Of a stretch of 64,000 nucleotides of DNA, positions 52,517-61,095 are shown one piece after another (position 1 is the stretch's first letter; every line of letters starts with the position of its first letter). The translations under genes were made by a program, and so were the position numbers. This DNA is from Curtobacterium luteum. GTDB lineage: Bacteria; Actinomycetota; Actinomycetes; Actinomycetales; Microbacteriaceae. The notes beneath the pieces are model-generated. The model made no database searches and had not been told where the DNA came from. It saw nothing but the letters and a program-made list of their open reading frames with translations. Where the stretch lies: assembly GCF_001475545.1 (NCBI RefSeq), contig NZ_LDQC01000043.1:1-64000 (forward strand), given 5' to 3'.

Positions 52517-54448
52517 TCAGCGTCCGTCGCGGACCGACGCGCGGAACGACCGCACCAGCGGCACGTCCGGCCGGACGGTGACGGGGGAGCGCCAGGCGAG
52601 CGCCGATCCGATCGCGGGGTACTCGGCGACGCGGACGAACCACGGGTCGTGGTGGTCGAGCGCGGTGACCCGGATCGTCGCCGGTCCGCCGTCGAAGTCC
52701 GCGGCCCACTCGACCCACGGTGCGACGGAGCCGTGCACGGCTGCTTCGCCGACGGCCTCGGCGGTCCGGACGGACACCGGGTCGCACGGCGGGAACCGCC
52801 AGAAGAAGCCGCCGTACCCGGCGCCGACGCGCCCGTTCGAGCCGGGACCACCGAGCCGGACGGGGAAGGATCCCGGTGCGCGGAACGACGACGACCAGTC
52901 GAGCGTCCAGCCGTCCTCCTGCGCAGCCCAGGTCAGGACCCGGTCCTCGTGCAGGACGACGCCGCCGTCGGGCCCCCGCCAGACGAGCTCCTGCGCGAGC
53001 CAGCCGGGCCGCTGTTCGGCGTGCACGACCTCGACGCGGCCGTGGTCGTCCCGCCACACGTACCCGTCGCCGTGCACGTACGTCCGGCCGCCCCAGCAGT
53101 TCACGCCGTCGAGGTCGGGGATCGCGAACCCGAGGCCGCAGTGCCAGTCGTGGTCGCCGGGGTGGTGCGCCGACACCGTCACACCGGCGCGGGTGCGGAC
53201 AGGGTGGAGGTAGGGCCTCGGCGACGACGTCGGGATGGTCCCCGAGCCGTCGACGACCGTCGCGACCGGGGCACCGTCGACCCGGAGCGTCGCGAGCACC
53301 TCGTCGTGCGCCGTGTGCGCCCACGGAGCCCCGACCTCGGAGAACAGCGCGAGCCGGTCGGCCGCCCGGTCGACGATCGCCTCGACGTCGGCGACGAGCG
53401 GTCGGCGAGCCGGCCCCTCGCCCTCCCACGCGACCCAGGGGTGGTCGATCTGCACCGGTTTGGCGGCGCGGACGGCCTCGAGCACCTCGACGAACGCCCC
53501 CGTGGAGGCGAGCGGCACGAGGAGCGGCGCTCCGCTCGCCCGGTGGCCGAGCAGGTTCTCGAGGAGCTCGGTCCGCTCGTGGGTCGTGGTCGTGCCGTCC
53601 ACCGTGACCTCGTCGGTCGTGTAACCGAGGACGGCTCGCCCCGTCGCACCTGTGACACGGACCGTGGGCAACACCTCGGCCGGCGCGCAGAGGGTGAGGG
53701 CAGCGGTGGCCTCGCGCCCTGCGGTCGTCGTGACCCGGACGGTCGACGTGTCGTCGCCCTCGATGGCGTTCGCGCGGTACAGCTCGACCTCGACCCGGGC
53801 GACCTCGTCGGCGCGACGACACCCGACGAGTGCCAGTGCGGTCGCGACGGCGTGCGCGAGCGGGTTCGTCACGACCCCGTCGAGGACGTCGACACCGGCC
53901 ACGCGTCGTCTGCCGGCCCAACCCGACCGCGACCAGTAGGCCTGGTCACGCGTCCACGTCCCGACCGCGGCGGCCGACCGCACCGGCCCGACGACCGATC
54001 CGTCACGGAGCGCCGGGAGCGCGGCCGAGCCGAGGCTCTGGAACCCGACCTGCACGACCCGGCCGGTGCGGCGTTCGGCGTCGAGCAGTTCCGCGAGGGC
54101 GGCGCGGGTCGTGACGGGCGGCTTCTCGAGCAGGACGTCGGCGCCGGCCTCGAGTGCGGCCAGTGCGAGCGGGAGGTGCGCGCCGATCGGCGCGGCGACC
54201 ACGACGACGTCGACGGCGCCGTGTGCGCGGGCAGCGGTGACGTCCGTGACGACGGGCACGCCGCCGTCGGTGTCCGTCCCGAGGGTCGGGTCGACGACCG
54301 CGGTCAGGACGCACCGGCCTGCTGCGACCATCCGGTCGATGGTCGCGCGGTGGTGCAGTCCGTACCCGCGTGCGCCGACGAGGACGATGCCGGGAGGCCC
54401 GTCACCGGTCCGTCCCGCCGGCTGCGGTCCGCCGTCCGTCACGTTCAC
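52517..54448 (-). CDS. Gfo/Idh/MocA oxidoreductase fused to a DUF6807 domain
   Basis: This 643-aa protein has two parts. Residues about 15-340 are a Gfo/Idh/MocA oxidoreductase: GIVLVGARGYGLHHRATIDR, VVVAAPIGAHLPLALAALEAGADVLLEKPP with the EKP motif, and VVTNPLAHAV. Residues about 350-643 match DUF6807 (PmoA-like): PRPYLHPVRTRAGVTVSAHH, HDWHCGLGFAIPDLDGVNCWGG. Dehydrogenases of this type act on sugars or 3-keto sugars; the DUF6807 role is unknown. The GTG at 54448 overlaps the previous stop. It is the last gene of an ABC importer operon, so the fusion probably works on the imported sugar. Confidence 0.82.
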   Translation of the reverse strand: MNVTDGGPQPAGRTGDGPPGIVLVGARGYGLHHRATIDRMVAAGRCVLTAVVDPTLGTDTDGGVPVVTDVTAARAHGAVDVVVVAAPIGAHLPLALAALEAGADVLLEKPPVTTRAALAELLDAERRTGRVVQVGFQSLGSAALPALRDGSVVGPVRSAAAVGTWTRDQAYWSRSGWAGRRRVAGVDVLDGVVTNPLAHAVATALALVGCRRADEVARVEVELYRANAIEGDDTSTVRVTTTAGREATAALTLCAPAEVLPTVRVTGATGRAVLGYTTDEVTVDGTTTTHERTELLENLLGHRASGAPLLVPLASTGAFVEVLEAVRAAKPVQIDHPWVAWEGEGPARRPLVADVEAIVDRAADRLALFSEVGAPWAHTAHDEVLATLRVDGAPVATVVDGSGTIPTSSPRPYLHPVRTRAGVTVSAHHPGDHDWHCGLGFAIPDLDGVNCWGGRTYVHGDGYVWRDDHGRVEVVHAEQRPGWLAQELVWRGPDGGVVLHEDRVLTWAAQEDGWTLDWSSSFRAPGSFPVRLGGPGSNGRVGAGYGGFFWRFPPCDPVSVRTAEAVGEAAVHGSVAPWVEWAADFDGGPATIRVTALDHHDPWFVRVAEYPAIGSALAWRSPVTVRPDVPLVRSFRASVRDGR

Positions 54449-56193
54449 CGGACCGCGGCGGTGGTGACGTCGGTCGTCGCGACGCCGGAGACGGCGGCCC
54501 CGGCACCGGCCGGGACCGGCGTGCCGATGACGATGCGCGCACGTCCGGGCGCGCGGCCCGTGACGTGGACGTGCTGCCCCTCCGGGCGGTCGGTACCGCC
54601 GAGGAAGGCGTAGTCCTGACCGGGTGCGTAGAACGCCGGCTGTGCGTACCCGGTGCCGGAGCCCGGTCCGAAGGTGATCGTCGACTCCCCGGCAGCGTGG
54701 GTGCCTGTGCCCGCGACGAGCACGGTCTCCCCGGTGGCGGCGTCGGTGCTCACACCGGTCACCGTACCCCCGTCGCGGAAGGTGAGCTGGAGTGACCACG
54801 GTACGTCTGCGCCGTCGGTCTCGAGGTCGAGGACCACCCGCTCGGGCTCGACGGCGATCGTGACCACGGTGCGGAGCGACACCGTGTCGGCGGCGCGGGA
54901 CCCGAAGGCCATGGAGCCGGAGAACCGGCCCTCGTCGGCGAGGGCGTAGTCCCCGTCCGGCCGGCGGTCCGCGGAGGCGAGTGGCTGGTGGTACCCGGCG
55001 GACACGGTCTCGCTGAGCCGCCACCGGCCGCCACCGAGCGCCTCCAGCGTGGTGGGTCGGAACGGTCCGAGCCCGAAGAACTCCCGCGAGAGCCGGACGT
55101 CGGAGAGCACGGCGTCGCCCGAGAGCACGCGGAGGAAGGTGGGGCTGTTCGCGAGGCCGGACCGCACGTGTCCCTGCGCCGGGACGTCGGAACCGGCGAA
55201 GAGCACCACGTCCCGGTGCGCCTCGCGGACGTGGACGAGCCGGGCGTCCCGGAACACGGTGGTGCCGAGGAGGAGCGGCGTGGGCGACGGGAGCGGCTCG
55301 GCGAGCAGCGGGTCGGTCATCGCCCGCGCCGCCGTGACCGCGGGCTGCCACATCGGCGCGACGGCCGCGCGGGCAGCGACCGCGGCGAGGTCGCCGCGCT
55401 GGTCGAGCACCGCGACGTGCCAGAGCAGCGGCGCGAACGGGCCGATCCCGAACGGCTCGGACTGGTCCTGTCGCCGGGACTGCACGGTCTCGACGGTGTC
55501 GTCGCGGAGCAGCAGCGCGAGGGTGGCGTCGAGCGCCCGGCGGACCGGGTCGAGGAGCGCCGGTCGGTCGAGGACCTCGGCGAGCACGAGGAACGAGGGG
55601 CAGGAGACCGCGGCGGCGTAGTTCGGGCTCCGCTCCGACCACAAGCCGTCGGCGTCGATGTCCGGCCCCTCGGCCAGCCACTCGTGGATGCGCTCGACGA
55701 GGGCGTCCGACGGGTGCAGGCGGTGGATGCGCGCGAGGGCCGCGCTGATCTCCCACCGGTGGTTCGGCGTGTGCACACCCCCGGCCAGGAGCGCCGGCGT
55801 CGCCCGTTCGACGATCCGGTCGAGGTCGACGGCGATGGCTTCGGCGGCAGCGTCGGCGTCGCGCAGCGGCGCGAGCAACTCGAGGGCGTCGCACACATCG
55901 TTCACGGTGAACGCGGAGTCCGGCGGCGAGAGCACGTTGTCGCCACCGACGAACGTCCCGCCGGGCGACTGCAGCGTTGCGAGGTGCCGGACGTACCCGT
56001 GCGCGGTGGCGAGGTCGTCGTCGGGGAGACGATCCGTGCCTCCCGGCCGCTCGTGCCGGACCCGGGCACCCACGAAGGCGAGGGCACGCGCCATCAGCTC
56101 GCGGTGCGACAGCGCCGCCGGGTCACTCGGCGTCGCGCGCCACCCGGCGAGCTCGGCCTCGGCGGCGGGGCGGACCGCGTCGAGGAACCCCAT
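54445..56193 (-). CDS. Polysaccharide-lyase-like protein (helical toroid plus beta-sandwich)
   Basis: This 582-aa protein has no signal peptide. The first 330 residues are helical with conserved aromatic and charged positions (GVHTPNHRWEISAALARIHR, GLWSERSPNYAAAVSCPSF). The rest is beta-rich (YHQPLASADRRPDGDYALAD, RFSGSMAFGSRAADTVSLRT). An N-terminal alpha/alpha toroid followed by a beta-sandwich is the layout of heparinase- and alginate-lyase-like enzymes, and NHRWE plus a Tyr near SPNYAA resemble catalytic regions of that group. The assignment is by layout only. Being cytoplasmic and coupled to an importer, it would cleave an imported oligosaccharide. It overlaps the genes on both sides. 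Confidence 0.6.
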   Translation of the reverse strand: MGFLDAVRPAAEAELAGWRATPSDPAALSHRELMARALAFVGARVRHERPGGTDRLPDDDLATAHGYVRHLATLQSPGGTFVGGDNVLSPPDSAFTVNDVCDALELLAPLRDADAAAEAIAVDLDRIVERATPALLAGGVHTPNHRWEISAALARIHRLHPSDALVERIHEWLAEGPDIDADGLWSERSPNYAAAVSCPSFLVLAEVLDRPALLDPVRRALDATLALLLRDDTVETVQSRRQDQSEPFGIGPFAPLLWHVAVLDQRGDLAAVAARAAVAPMWQPAVTAARAMTDPLLAEPLPSPTPLLLGTTVFRDARLVHVREAHRDVVLFAGSDVPAQGHVRSGLANSPTFLRVLSGDAVLSDVRLSREFFGLGPFRPTTLEALGGGRWRLSETVSAGYHQPLASADRRPDGDYALADEGRFSGSMAFGSRAADTVSLRTVVTIAVEPERVVLDLETDGADVPWSLQLTFRDGGTVTGVSTDAATGETVLVAGTGTHAAGESTITFGPGSGTGYAQPAFYAPGQDYAFLGGTDRPEGQHVHVTGRAPGRARIVIGTPVPAGAGAAVSGVATTDVTTAAVR

Positions 56194-57182
56194 CAGTCCT
56201 TGAGCCCTGCGTTGAGGTCCGCGCCGTTCACGTACTTCTGGAACACCAGGTAGATGAGCAGCAGCGGCAGGATCGAGATCACCGAGGCACCGAGGAGCAC
56301 GGTCCAGTTGACGTTCTCGGCGCCGACGATGCTCTGCAGGGCGATCTGGATCGTGAACTGGTGCGGGTCGTTGAGGACCAGCAGGGGCCAGATGTAGTCG
56401 TTCCACCGCCACTGGAACGAGAAGATCGCGAGGGTCAGCATGATCGGCCGGGAGATCGGCAGCATGATCCGGAAGAAGATCCCGAACTCGCTCGCACCGT
56501 CGATCCGTGCGGCCTCGACGAGGTCGTCCGGGACAGTGAGGAAGAACTGCCGGAACATGAAGATGCCTGTCGCGGTGATGACCGACGGCACGATGATGCC
56601 CGCGAGGGAGTCGTACATGCCGAGGTCACGGATGACGATGAACGTCGGCGCGAGGATGACCTCGGTGGGGAGCATGGTCGTCGCGAGGATGCACACGAAG
56701 AACACCTTGAGCCACCGGTTGTCGTACTTCGCCAGGGCGTAGCCGGTGGCGGCGCTCGCGAGGACCGTGAGCACGGTGGTGACGAGCGCGACGACGATGG
56801 TGTTGCCGAAGTAGCGGGCGAAGTCGAAGCTCTGCCACGCCTCGACGAAGCCGGACACGGACCACTGCTCCGGGAAGAGCGTCAGCGGGTACGAGAACAG
56901 CTCGCCGCCGGGCTTGAACGCGCTGAGGACGAACCAGAGCACCGGGAAGCCGAAGCCGATGATGAAGACCCAGAGCAGCGCGCTGACCGCGATGGCCTTG
57001 GGCTTCGGCACGCGGTCGAGTCCGCCGCGGGTCGAGCGGCGCTTCGCGGCACTCCGGGCAGCCCGTCGGGCGGCTCGCGCGTCCGCGGTCGTCACAGAAC
57101 GGGTCGCGTCGCCGCCGTCGGGGCGGGTCGCATCCGGGTTCGCGGCACCGGGTGCACCGGCGCCGGGCAGGGTCGTGGTCAT
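56193..57182 (-). CDS. Carbohydrate ABC transporter permease (MalG type)
   Basis: This 329-aa protein has a cytoplasmic N-tail of about 60 residues, basic and Ala-rich, then six helices. The EAA loop is DDLVEAARIDGASEFGIFFRIMLP. The segment FFLTVP before the loop and QWRWNDYIWPLLVL are typical. It overlaps both neighbours by a few bases. No ATPase gene is in the operon, so a shared ATPase is likely. Confidence 0.92.
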   Translation of the reverse strand: MTTTLPGAGAPGAANPDATRPDGGDATRSVTTADARAARRAARSAAKRRSTRGGLDRVPKPKAIAVSALLWVFIIGFGFPVLWFVLSAFKPGGELFSYPLTLFPEQWSVSGFVEAWQSFDFARYFGNTIVVALVTTVLTVLASAATGYALAKYDNRWLKVFFVCILATTMLPTEVILAPTFIVIRDLGMYDSLAGIIVPSVITATGIFMFRQFFLTVPDDLVEAARIDGASEFGIFFRIMLPISRPIMLTLAIFSFQWRWNDYIWPLLVLNDPHQFTIQIALQSIVGAENVNWTVLLGASVISILPLLLIYLVFQKYVNGADLNAGLKD

Positions 57183-58138
57183 CGGCGCTTCTCCGTCCGA
57201 CGGTTCAGGGCCAGCTGGATCAGCGCGATGGCCATGAGGATGAGCATGAGGACCATCGACGCCGCCGAGGCGTAGCCGATGTGGGCGTTCTGGAACCCGT
57301 TCGTGTAGATGTACTGCACGAGCAGGTTGTTGTCCGTTCCCGGGCCGCCGCCGTTGAGGGCCTGGATCGTCGCGAACTCCTTGAACGCACCGAGGGACGA
57401 CAGCAGCACGACGATGAACGACGTCGGCGCGATGCTCGGGAGCGTGATGTACCGGAACTGGTGCCACGCGCCGGCGCCGTCGAGGGCGGCTGCCTCGTAG
57501 TAGGACTGCGGGACGTTCCGGATCGCGGCGACGAACAGCAGCATGTTGAACGCCGACCCCGCCCACGCACTCGCGAAGACCACTACGAGCAGCGAGAGGT
57601 CCGCGTTCGACTGCCACGGCACGGCCTTGCCGCCGAGTGACTCGATGACGAAGTTGGCGAGACCGAAGTTCTCGCCGAACATCCACCGCCAGATGACGCC
57701 GGTGACGATCGGGGAGATCAGCCACGGGACGAAGAACACGATGCGGGCGACGCTCCGGCCCTTGGCGGCGGGGCTCGTGAGCATGAGTGCCATCGACAAC
57801 GACAGCACGAACCCGAGGGGGACCGCGACCACGGCGTAGAGCAGGGTGCGGACGAGCGCGGCGTAGAAGGTGTCGTCCTGGAACAGCTCGACGTAGTTCT
57901 GCAGGCCGATGAAGTCCGGGGAGACGACGCCGTTGTAGTCGGTGAACGAGTAGCCGAGGCCGATGACGGCCGGCCAGACGAAGAACACCGCGAACAGGAC
58001 GACGTTGACGCTGACGAAGGCGATCGGTGCCAGCAGGGGCTTCCGGACGCCGGAGCGTCGGCTGCGGGTGCGGGGGCCGGGGGGTCGGACGGTGTCGCTG
58101 GACGGCACCGCGCGGGGGACGGCGGTCTGGGTGCTCAC
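57179..58138 (-). CDS. Carbohydrate ABC transporter permease (MalF type)
   Basis: This 319-aa protein has six membrane helices, the EAA loop QSYYEAAALDGAGAWHQFRYITLP and the phrase FATIQALNGGGPGTDNNLLVQYI. It is the partner of the 56193 product in the same importer. Its stop overlaps the next start (ATGA). The gap to the binding-protein gene is 111 bp. Confidence 0.92.
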   Translation of the reverse strand: MSTQTAVPRAVPSSDTVRPPGPRTRSRRSGVRKPLLAPIAFVSVNVVLFAVFFVWPAVIGLGYSFTDYNGVVSPDFIGLQNYVELFQDDTFYAALVRTLLYAVVAVPLGFVLSLSMALMLTSPAAKGRSVARIVFFVPWLISPIVTGVIWRWMFGENFGLANFVIESLGGKAVPWQSNADLSLLVVVFASAWAGSAFNMLLFVAAIRNVPQSYYEAAALDGAGAWHQFRYITLPSIAPTSFIVVLLSSLGAFKEFATIQALNGGGPGTDNNLLVQYIYTNGFQNAHIGYASAASMVLMLILMAIALIQLALNRRTEKRR

Positions 58139-58249
58139 GGTTGTCCTCTTCGTTCGTCGCGGTCTGGGGTGGGATCCGGACGGGCCGGGCTGCCCGGCGG
58201 GGTTGCCGGATCCGGAAGAGCCGGGCGCTCACGCGCCCGGCCCGCTCCG

Positions 58250-59533
58250 TCAGCCGACGTGGTCCTCGTAGTACTTCGTGATCGTCTCGAGCGTCTGCTT
58301 CGCCGACTGCTGGCCGTTGATGAGCTTCCCCACCTCGGCCGTCGTCGGGTCGGTGCCGAGCTCCTTGCCCTCGACACCCCATCGGGCGCTCTCCTTCGCG
58401 TAGGAACTCGAGATCGGCGCTGCCGCCTCGATCTCCTTCTGGTAGAGCGCGAACGAGTCCTTCGCCGCCTGCGACTCGAACGGGTACGTGATGTCCAGCC
58501 CGGACTCGACCGGCAGGAAGCCATTCGTGGTCACGAGCTTCGCGTAGTTCTTCGGCTCGTACATGTAGGCGATGAACTTCTTCGCCGCGGCGCCCCGGGT
58601 GTCGGAGTTCTCGAACCCGACGATGTTGCCGCCGTAGTTGATCTCGGTCGCGTGCGTCGGGTCGGCCGGGGTCGCTGCGCTCGCCCAGTCGAAGTCGGTG
58701 ATGTTCGACGCGAAGTCGGACGACTGCCAGACGCCGGAGAAGTACGCGACGACCTGCCCGCTCTTGAACAGCGCGTTCGGGTCCTGCTGGCTCGTCCACA
58801 CCGACTTCGGCATCGTCTCGTCGTCGTTCATGTCCGCGAAGTCCTGCAGCGCACGCACGATCTTCGCGTTCGTCGGGAAGGACCCGTCTTGCTCCTGCTG
58901 CATGAAGTCGGTGCCCTTGGTGAACATGTAGGCCCGGAGCCGCGACGGCGAGGAGTCGAACACGAGGTCGTACTTCGCGCCCGCCTTCGCCTTCACCGTC
59001 TCGGCCTTCTGCAGGAACTCGTCCCACGTCCACGCCTTCGACGGGTCGGTCGGGTAGGACACCCCGGCCTTGTCGAACAACGACTTGTTGACGAACAGGC
59101 CGGCCGCGGTGACGTCGGACGGGATCGAGGTGATCTTGCCGTCCTTCTCCTTCGCGATGATGTCCTGGTCGATCTTGTTCGCACCGTCGTCGACGATGGA
59201 CGACAGGTCCACCGTCTTGCCGGTCCAGATCGGGTCGATGCCCGCGGCGCGGACGACGTCCGGGAGCGAGTTCGCCTGCGCGGACTCGCGGAGCTTCGTC
59301 TGCAGGCCGTCGTACGGCAGGTTCACGATCTTGACCGTGACTCCGGTCTGCTCCTCGTAGGAGTCCGCGAGGTCCTGGTACCCCTTCTCCTGCGCGGCGG
59401 AGGTGGACAGCCAGAAGGTGAGCTGGTCGACCTTCCCGCCGTTCGAGCCGGAGCCACCGGACGCGCAGCCGCTCAGGAGGGCGAGCGCGGCGACGCCGCC
59501 GGCGAGGGCGAGCATGCTCTTGGAGGACTTCAT
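58250..59533 (-). CDS. Sugar-binding lipoprotein of an ABC importer
   Basis: This 427-aa protein has a lipoprotein signal with lipobox LLSGC (Cys 23), then a Gly/Ser linker. The family 1 binding-protein body follows (QLTFWLSTSAAQEKGYQDLADSYEE, KAWTWDEFLQKAETVKAK, YFSGVWQSSDFASN). The ATG at 59533 was chosen; a GTG two codons upstream is possible. A LacI-type operator lies about 95 bp upstream, so the importer operon is probably repressed by the divergent LacI protein. The ligand is unknown, but the downstream lyase-like gene suggests an oligosaccharide. Confidence 0.92.
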   Translation of the reverse strand: MKSSKSMLALAGGVAALALLSGCASGGSGSNGGKVDQLTFWLSTSAAQEKGYQDLADSYEEQTGVTVKIVNLPYDGLQTKLRESAQANSLPDVVRAAGIDPIWTGKTVDLSSIVDDGANKIDQDIIAKEKDGKITSIPSDVTAAGLFVNKSLFDKAGVSYPTDPSKAWTWDEFLQKAETVKAKAGAKYDLVFDSSPSRLRAYMFTKGTDFMQQEQDGSFPTNAKIVRALQDFADMNDDETMPKSVWTSQQDPNALFKSGQVVAYFSGVWQSSDFASNITDFDWASAATPADPTHATEINYGGNIVGFENSDTRGAAAKKFIAYMYEPKNYAKLVTTNGFLPVESGLDITYPFESQAAKDSFALYQKEIEAAAPISSSYAKESARWGVEGKELGTDPTTAEVGKLINGQQSAKQTLETITKYYEDHVG

Positions 59534-59627
59534 CGTCACTGCTTTCGTTCGGGACCACGGCGTGTGCCGCAGGCGAGCGTTCAGGGGTCTCGGCCGAGTG
59601 CCACAGGTCTACACGAGCGGGCGCAGC

Positions 59628-59645
59628 TTGGCAAGCGCTTTCCAA
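59628..59645. promoter_or_regulatory. LacI-type operator 1
   Basis: TTGGCAAGCGCTTTCCAA is an 18-bp palindrome with a single mismatched pair and the AAGCGCTT core typical of LacI/GalR family sites. It lies in the gap between the binding-protein gene and the lacI-type gene, where it can act on both. A second copy of its core is at 61041. Confidence 0.8.
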
Positions 59646-59752
59646 AATCATGTGATGACAACGCGACCTGCTCGGCCGAGCGGCGCAGGCGGCAGTGGAA
59701 ATCGCTATCCTCGCGCTCAGACCGCGGTCGCGGTCCGGACTGGAGGCACGAC

Positions 59753-60787
59753 ATGCCGGAACGGGGCACGGTCACCCTGGCGGACGTGGCCGAGCGCGCA
59801 GGTGTGTCGCTCGCCACCGCCTCGCGGGCGCTCAACGGCAGCGCGCGGAAGGTCCGACAGGAATCGCTCGACCGGGTGCACGCCGCCGCGCGGGAGCTCC
59901 GGTACACCGCCAACGTGCAGGCCCAGGCCGTCGCCCGCGGAACCACCACGACCCTCGCCCTCGTCGTCGGCGACATCGCGGACCCGTACTTCGCCGCGAT
60001 CGCCGCCGGAGCGATCCGGGCCGCCGACGAGGCCGGGCTCGTCGTGACGATCACCTCCACCGGCGGGGACGCCTCGCGTGAGCAGGACGTCCTCGCGGTC
60101 GTCGCCGGCCTCCGCCCGCGGGCCGTGGTGCTCGCGGTGAGCCGTCGGCTCGGCGCCACGTCCGACACCGGAGCGGCGGTGCAGGCCCTGGTCGCCGGCG
60201 GTGCCGGGGTCGCCGCCCTCGTCTCGGACCTCGACGGCGGGTCCGTCCCCGGGGTCGAGGGCCTGGTGATCCGCAACCTCAGCGGTGCTGCGGCGCTCGC
60301 CGGTGCCCTCGTCGAGCAGGGGCACGACTCCTTCGCCGTCCTCGCCGGGGACCCGACCCTCGCGACGGCGCACGCCCGCTACGAGGGGTTCGTGGCCGGG
60401 CTCGCCGCTCACGGCCTCAGCGTGCCGGACCAGTGGGTCGTGCCGTCCGCGTTCACGCGCGATGGCGGACACCAGGCGATGGAGGCCCTGCTCGCCGCCG
60501 CCGCCGGGGGAGCGGCTCCGCTGCCGCGCTGCGTGTTCGCGGTCACGGACCTCATGGCGGTCGGGGCGGTCGCCGCGATCCGGGAGCGTGGACTCGTCCC
60601 CGGCGTCGACGTCGGCGTGGCGGGGTTCGACGACGTCCGGATGCTCGCCGACGTCGTGCCGGCGCTCAGCACCGTCCGGCTCCCGCTCGAGGAGATCGGA
60701 GCGCGGGCCGTCCGGCGTGCGCTCGGGACGGACGCGGGCGGCGCCGTCGACGGTGAGGTCGTGCTGCGCGCGAGCACGGCCCGGTAG
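59753..60787 (+). CDS. LacI-family regulator
   Basis: This 344-aa repressor has the N-terminal helix-turn-helix and hinge (TLADVAERAGVSLATASRAL, then RYTANVQAQAVARG) and a periplasmic-binding-like effector domain (LALVVGDIADPYFAAIAAG, CVFAVTDLMAVGAVAAIRERG, VGVAGFDDV). The ribosome-binding site GGAGG lies within CTGGAGGCACG, a copy of the recurring motif. TATCCT at 59704 is a likely -10. It is divergent from the ABC operon and upstream of the Gfo/DUF993 operon, both of which carry the same operator. It should therefore coordinate uptake and breakdown of one sugar. Confidence 0.92.
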   Translation: MPERGTVTLADVAERAGVSLATASRALNGSARKVRQESLDRVHAAARELRYTANVQAQAVARGTTTTLALVVGDIADPYFAAIAAGAIRAADEAGLVVTITSTGGDASREQDVLAVVAGLRPRAVVLAVSRRLGATSDTGAAVQALVAGGAGVAALVSDLDGGSVPGVEGLVIRNLSGAAALAGALVEQGHDSFAVLAGDPTLATAHARYEGFVAGLAAHGLSVPDQWVVPSAFTRDGGHQAMEALLAAAAGGAAPLPRCVFAVTDLMAVGAVAAIRERGLVPGVDVGVAGFDDVRMLADVVPALSTVRLPLEEIGARAVRRALGTDAGGAVDGEVVLRASTAR

Positions 60788-60932
60788 TCCGGCGCGGGGC
60801 GGTCGCTTCTCGGTACGGGGCGGCGCCGATCGCTGTCGAGGGATGGACGTGCTGCACCGGTGCGCGGACGTCGAGGTCCCACGACACTTCGCGTGTTCGG
60901 CGCGGAGGTTCCACGGAGCGCGGCTGACGGCA

Positions 60933-60960
60933 CCGAGATCCCAGAATTCTGGAACCTCGG
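60933..60960. promoter_or_regulatory. 28-bp interrupted palindrome, candidate second operator
   Basis: CCGAG at 60933-60937 and CTCGG at 60956-60960 flank CCAGAATTCTGG at 60941-60952, all on one axis. It lies in the 308-bp gap between lacI and the Gfo/Idh gene and does not resemble the LacI sites. It may bind another regulator or mark the 3' end of lacI. Apart from this and the LacI site at 61041, nothing else is seen in the gap. Confidence 0.5.
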
Positions 60961-61040
60961 GGTGAACGTCCGTGCCTGGTGACGCATCGCGATCCGTGTT
61001 CGAGGGGCTGCGGAGCGGACATCCCGTGGTGTACCTTGCC

Positions 61041-61055
61041 TGGCAAGCGCTTTCC
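61041..61055. promoter_or_regulatory. LacI-type operator 2
   Basis: TGGCAAGCGCTTTCC is identical to the inner 15 bases of operator 1. It lies 41 bp before the ATG of the Gfo/Idh/MocA gene. Confidence 0.8.
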
Positions 61056-61095
61056 GTACGGATGGAGGCGGCCACGGCGAGCAAGGGAGCACGCG

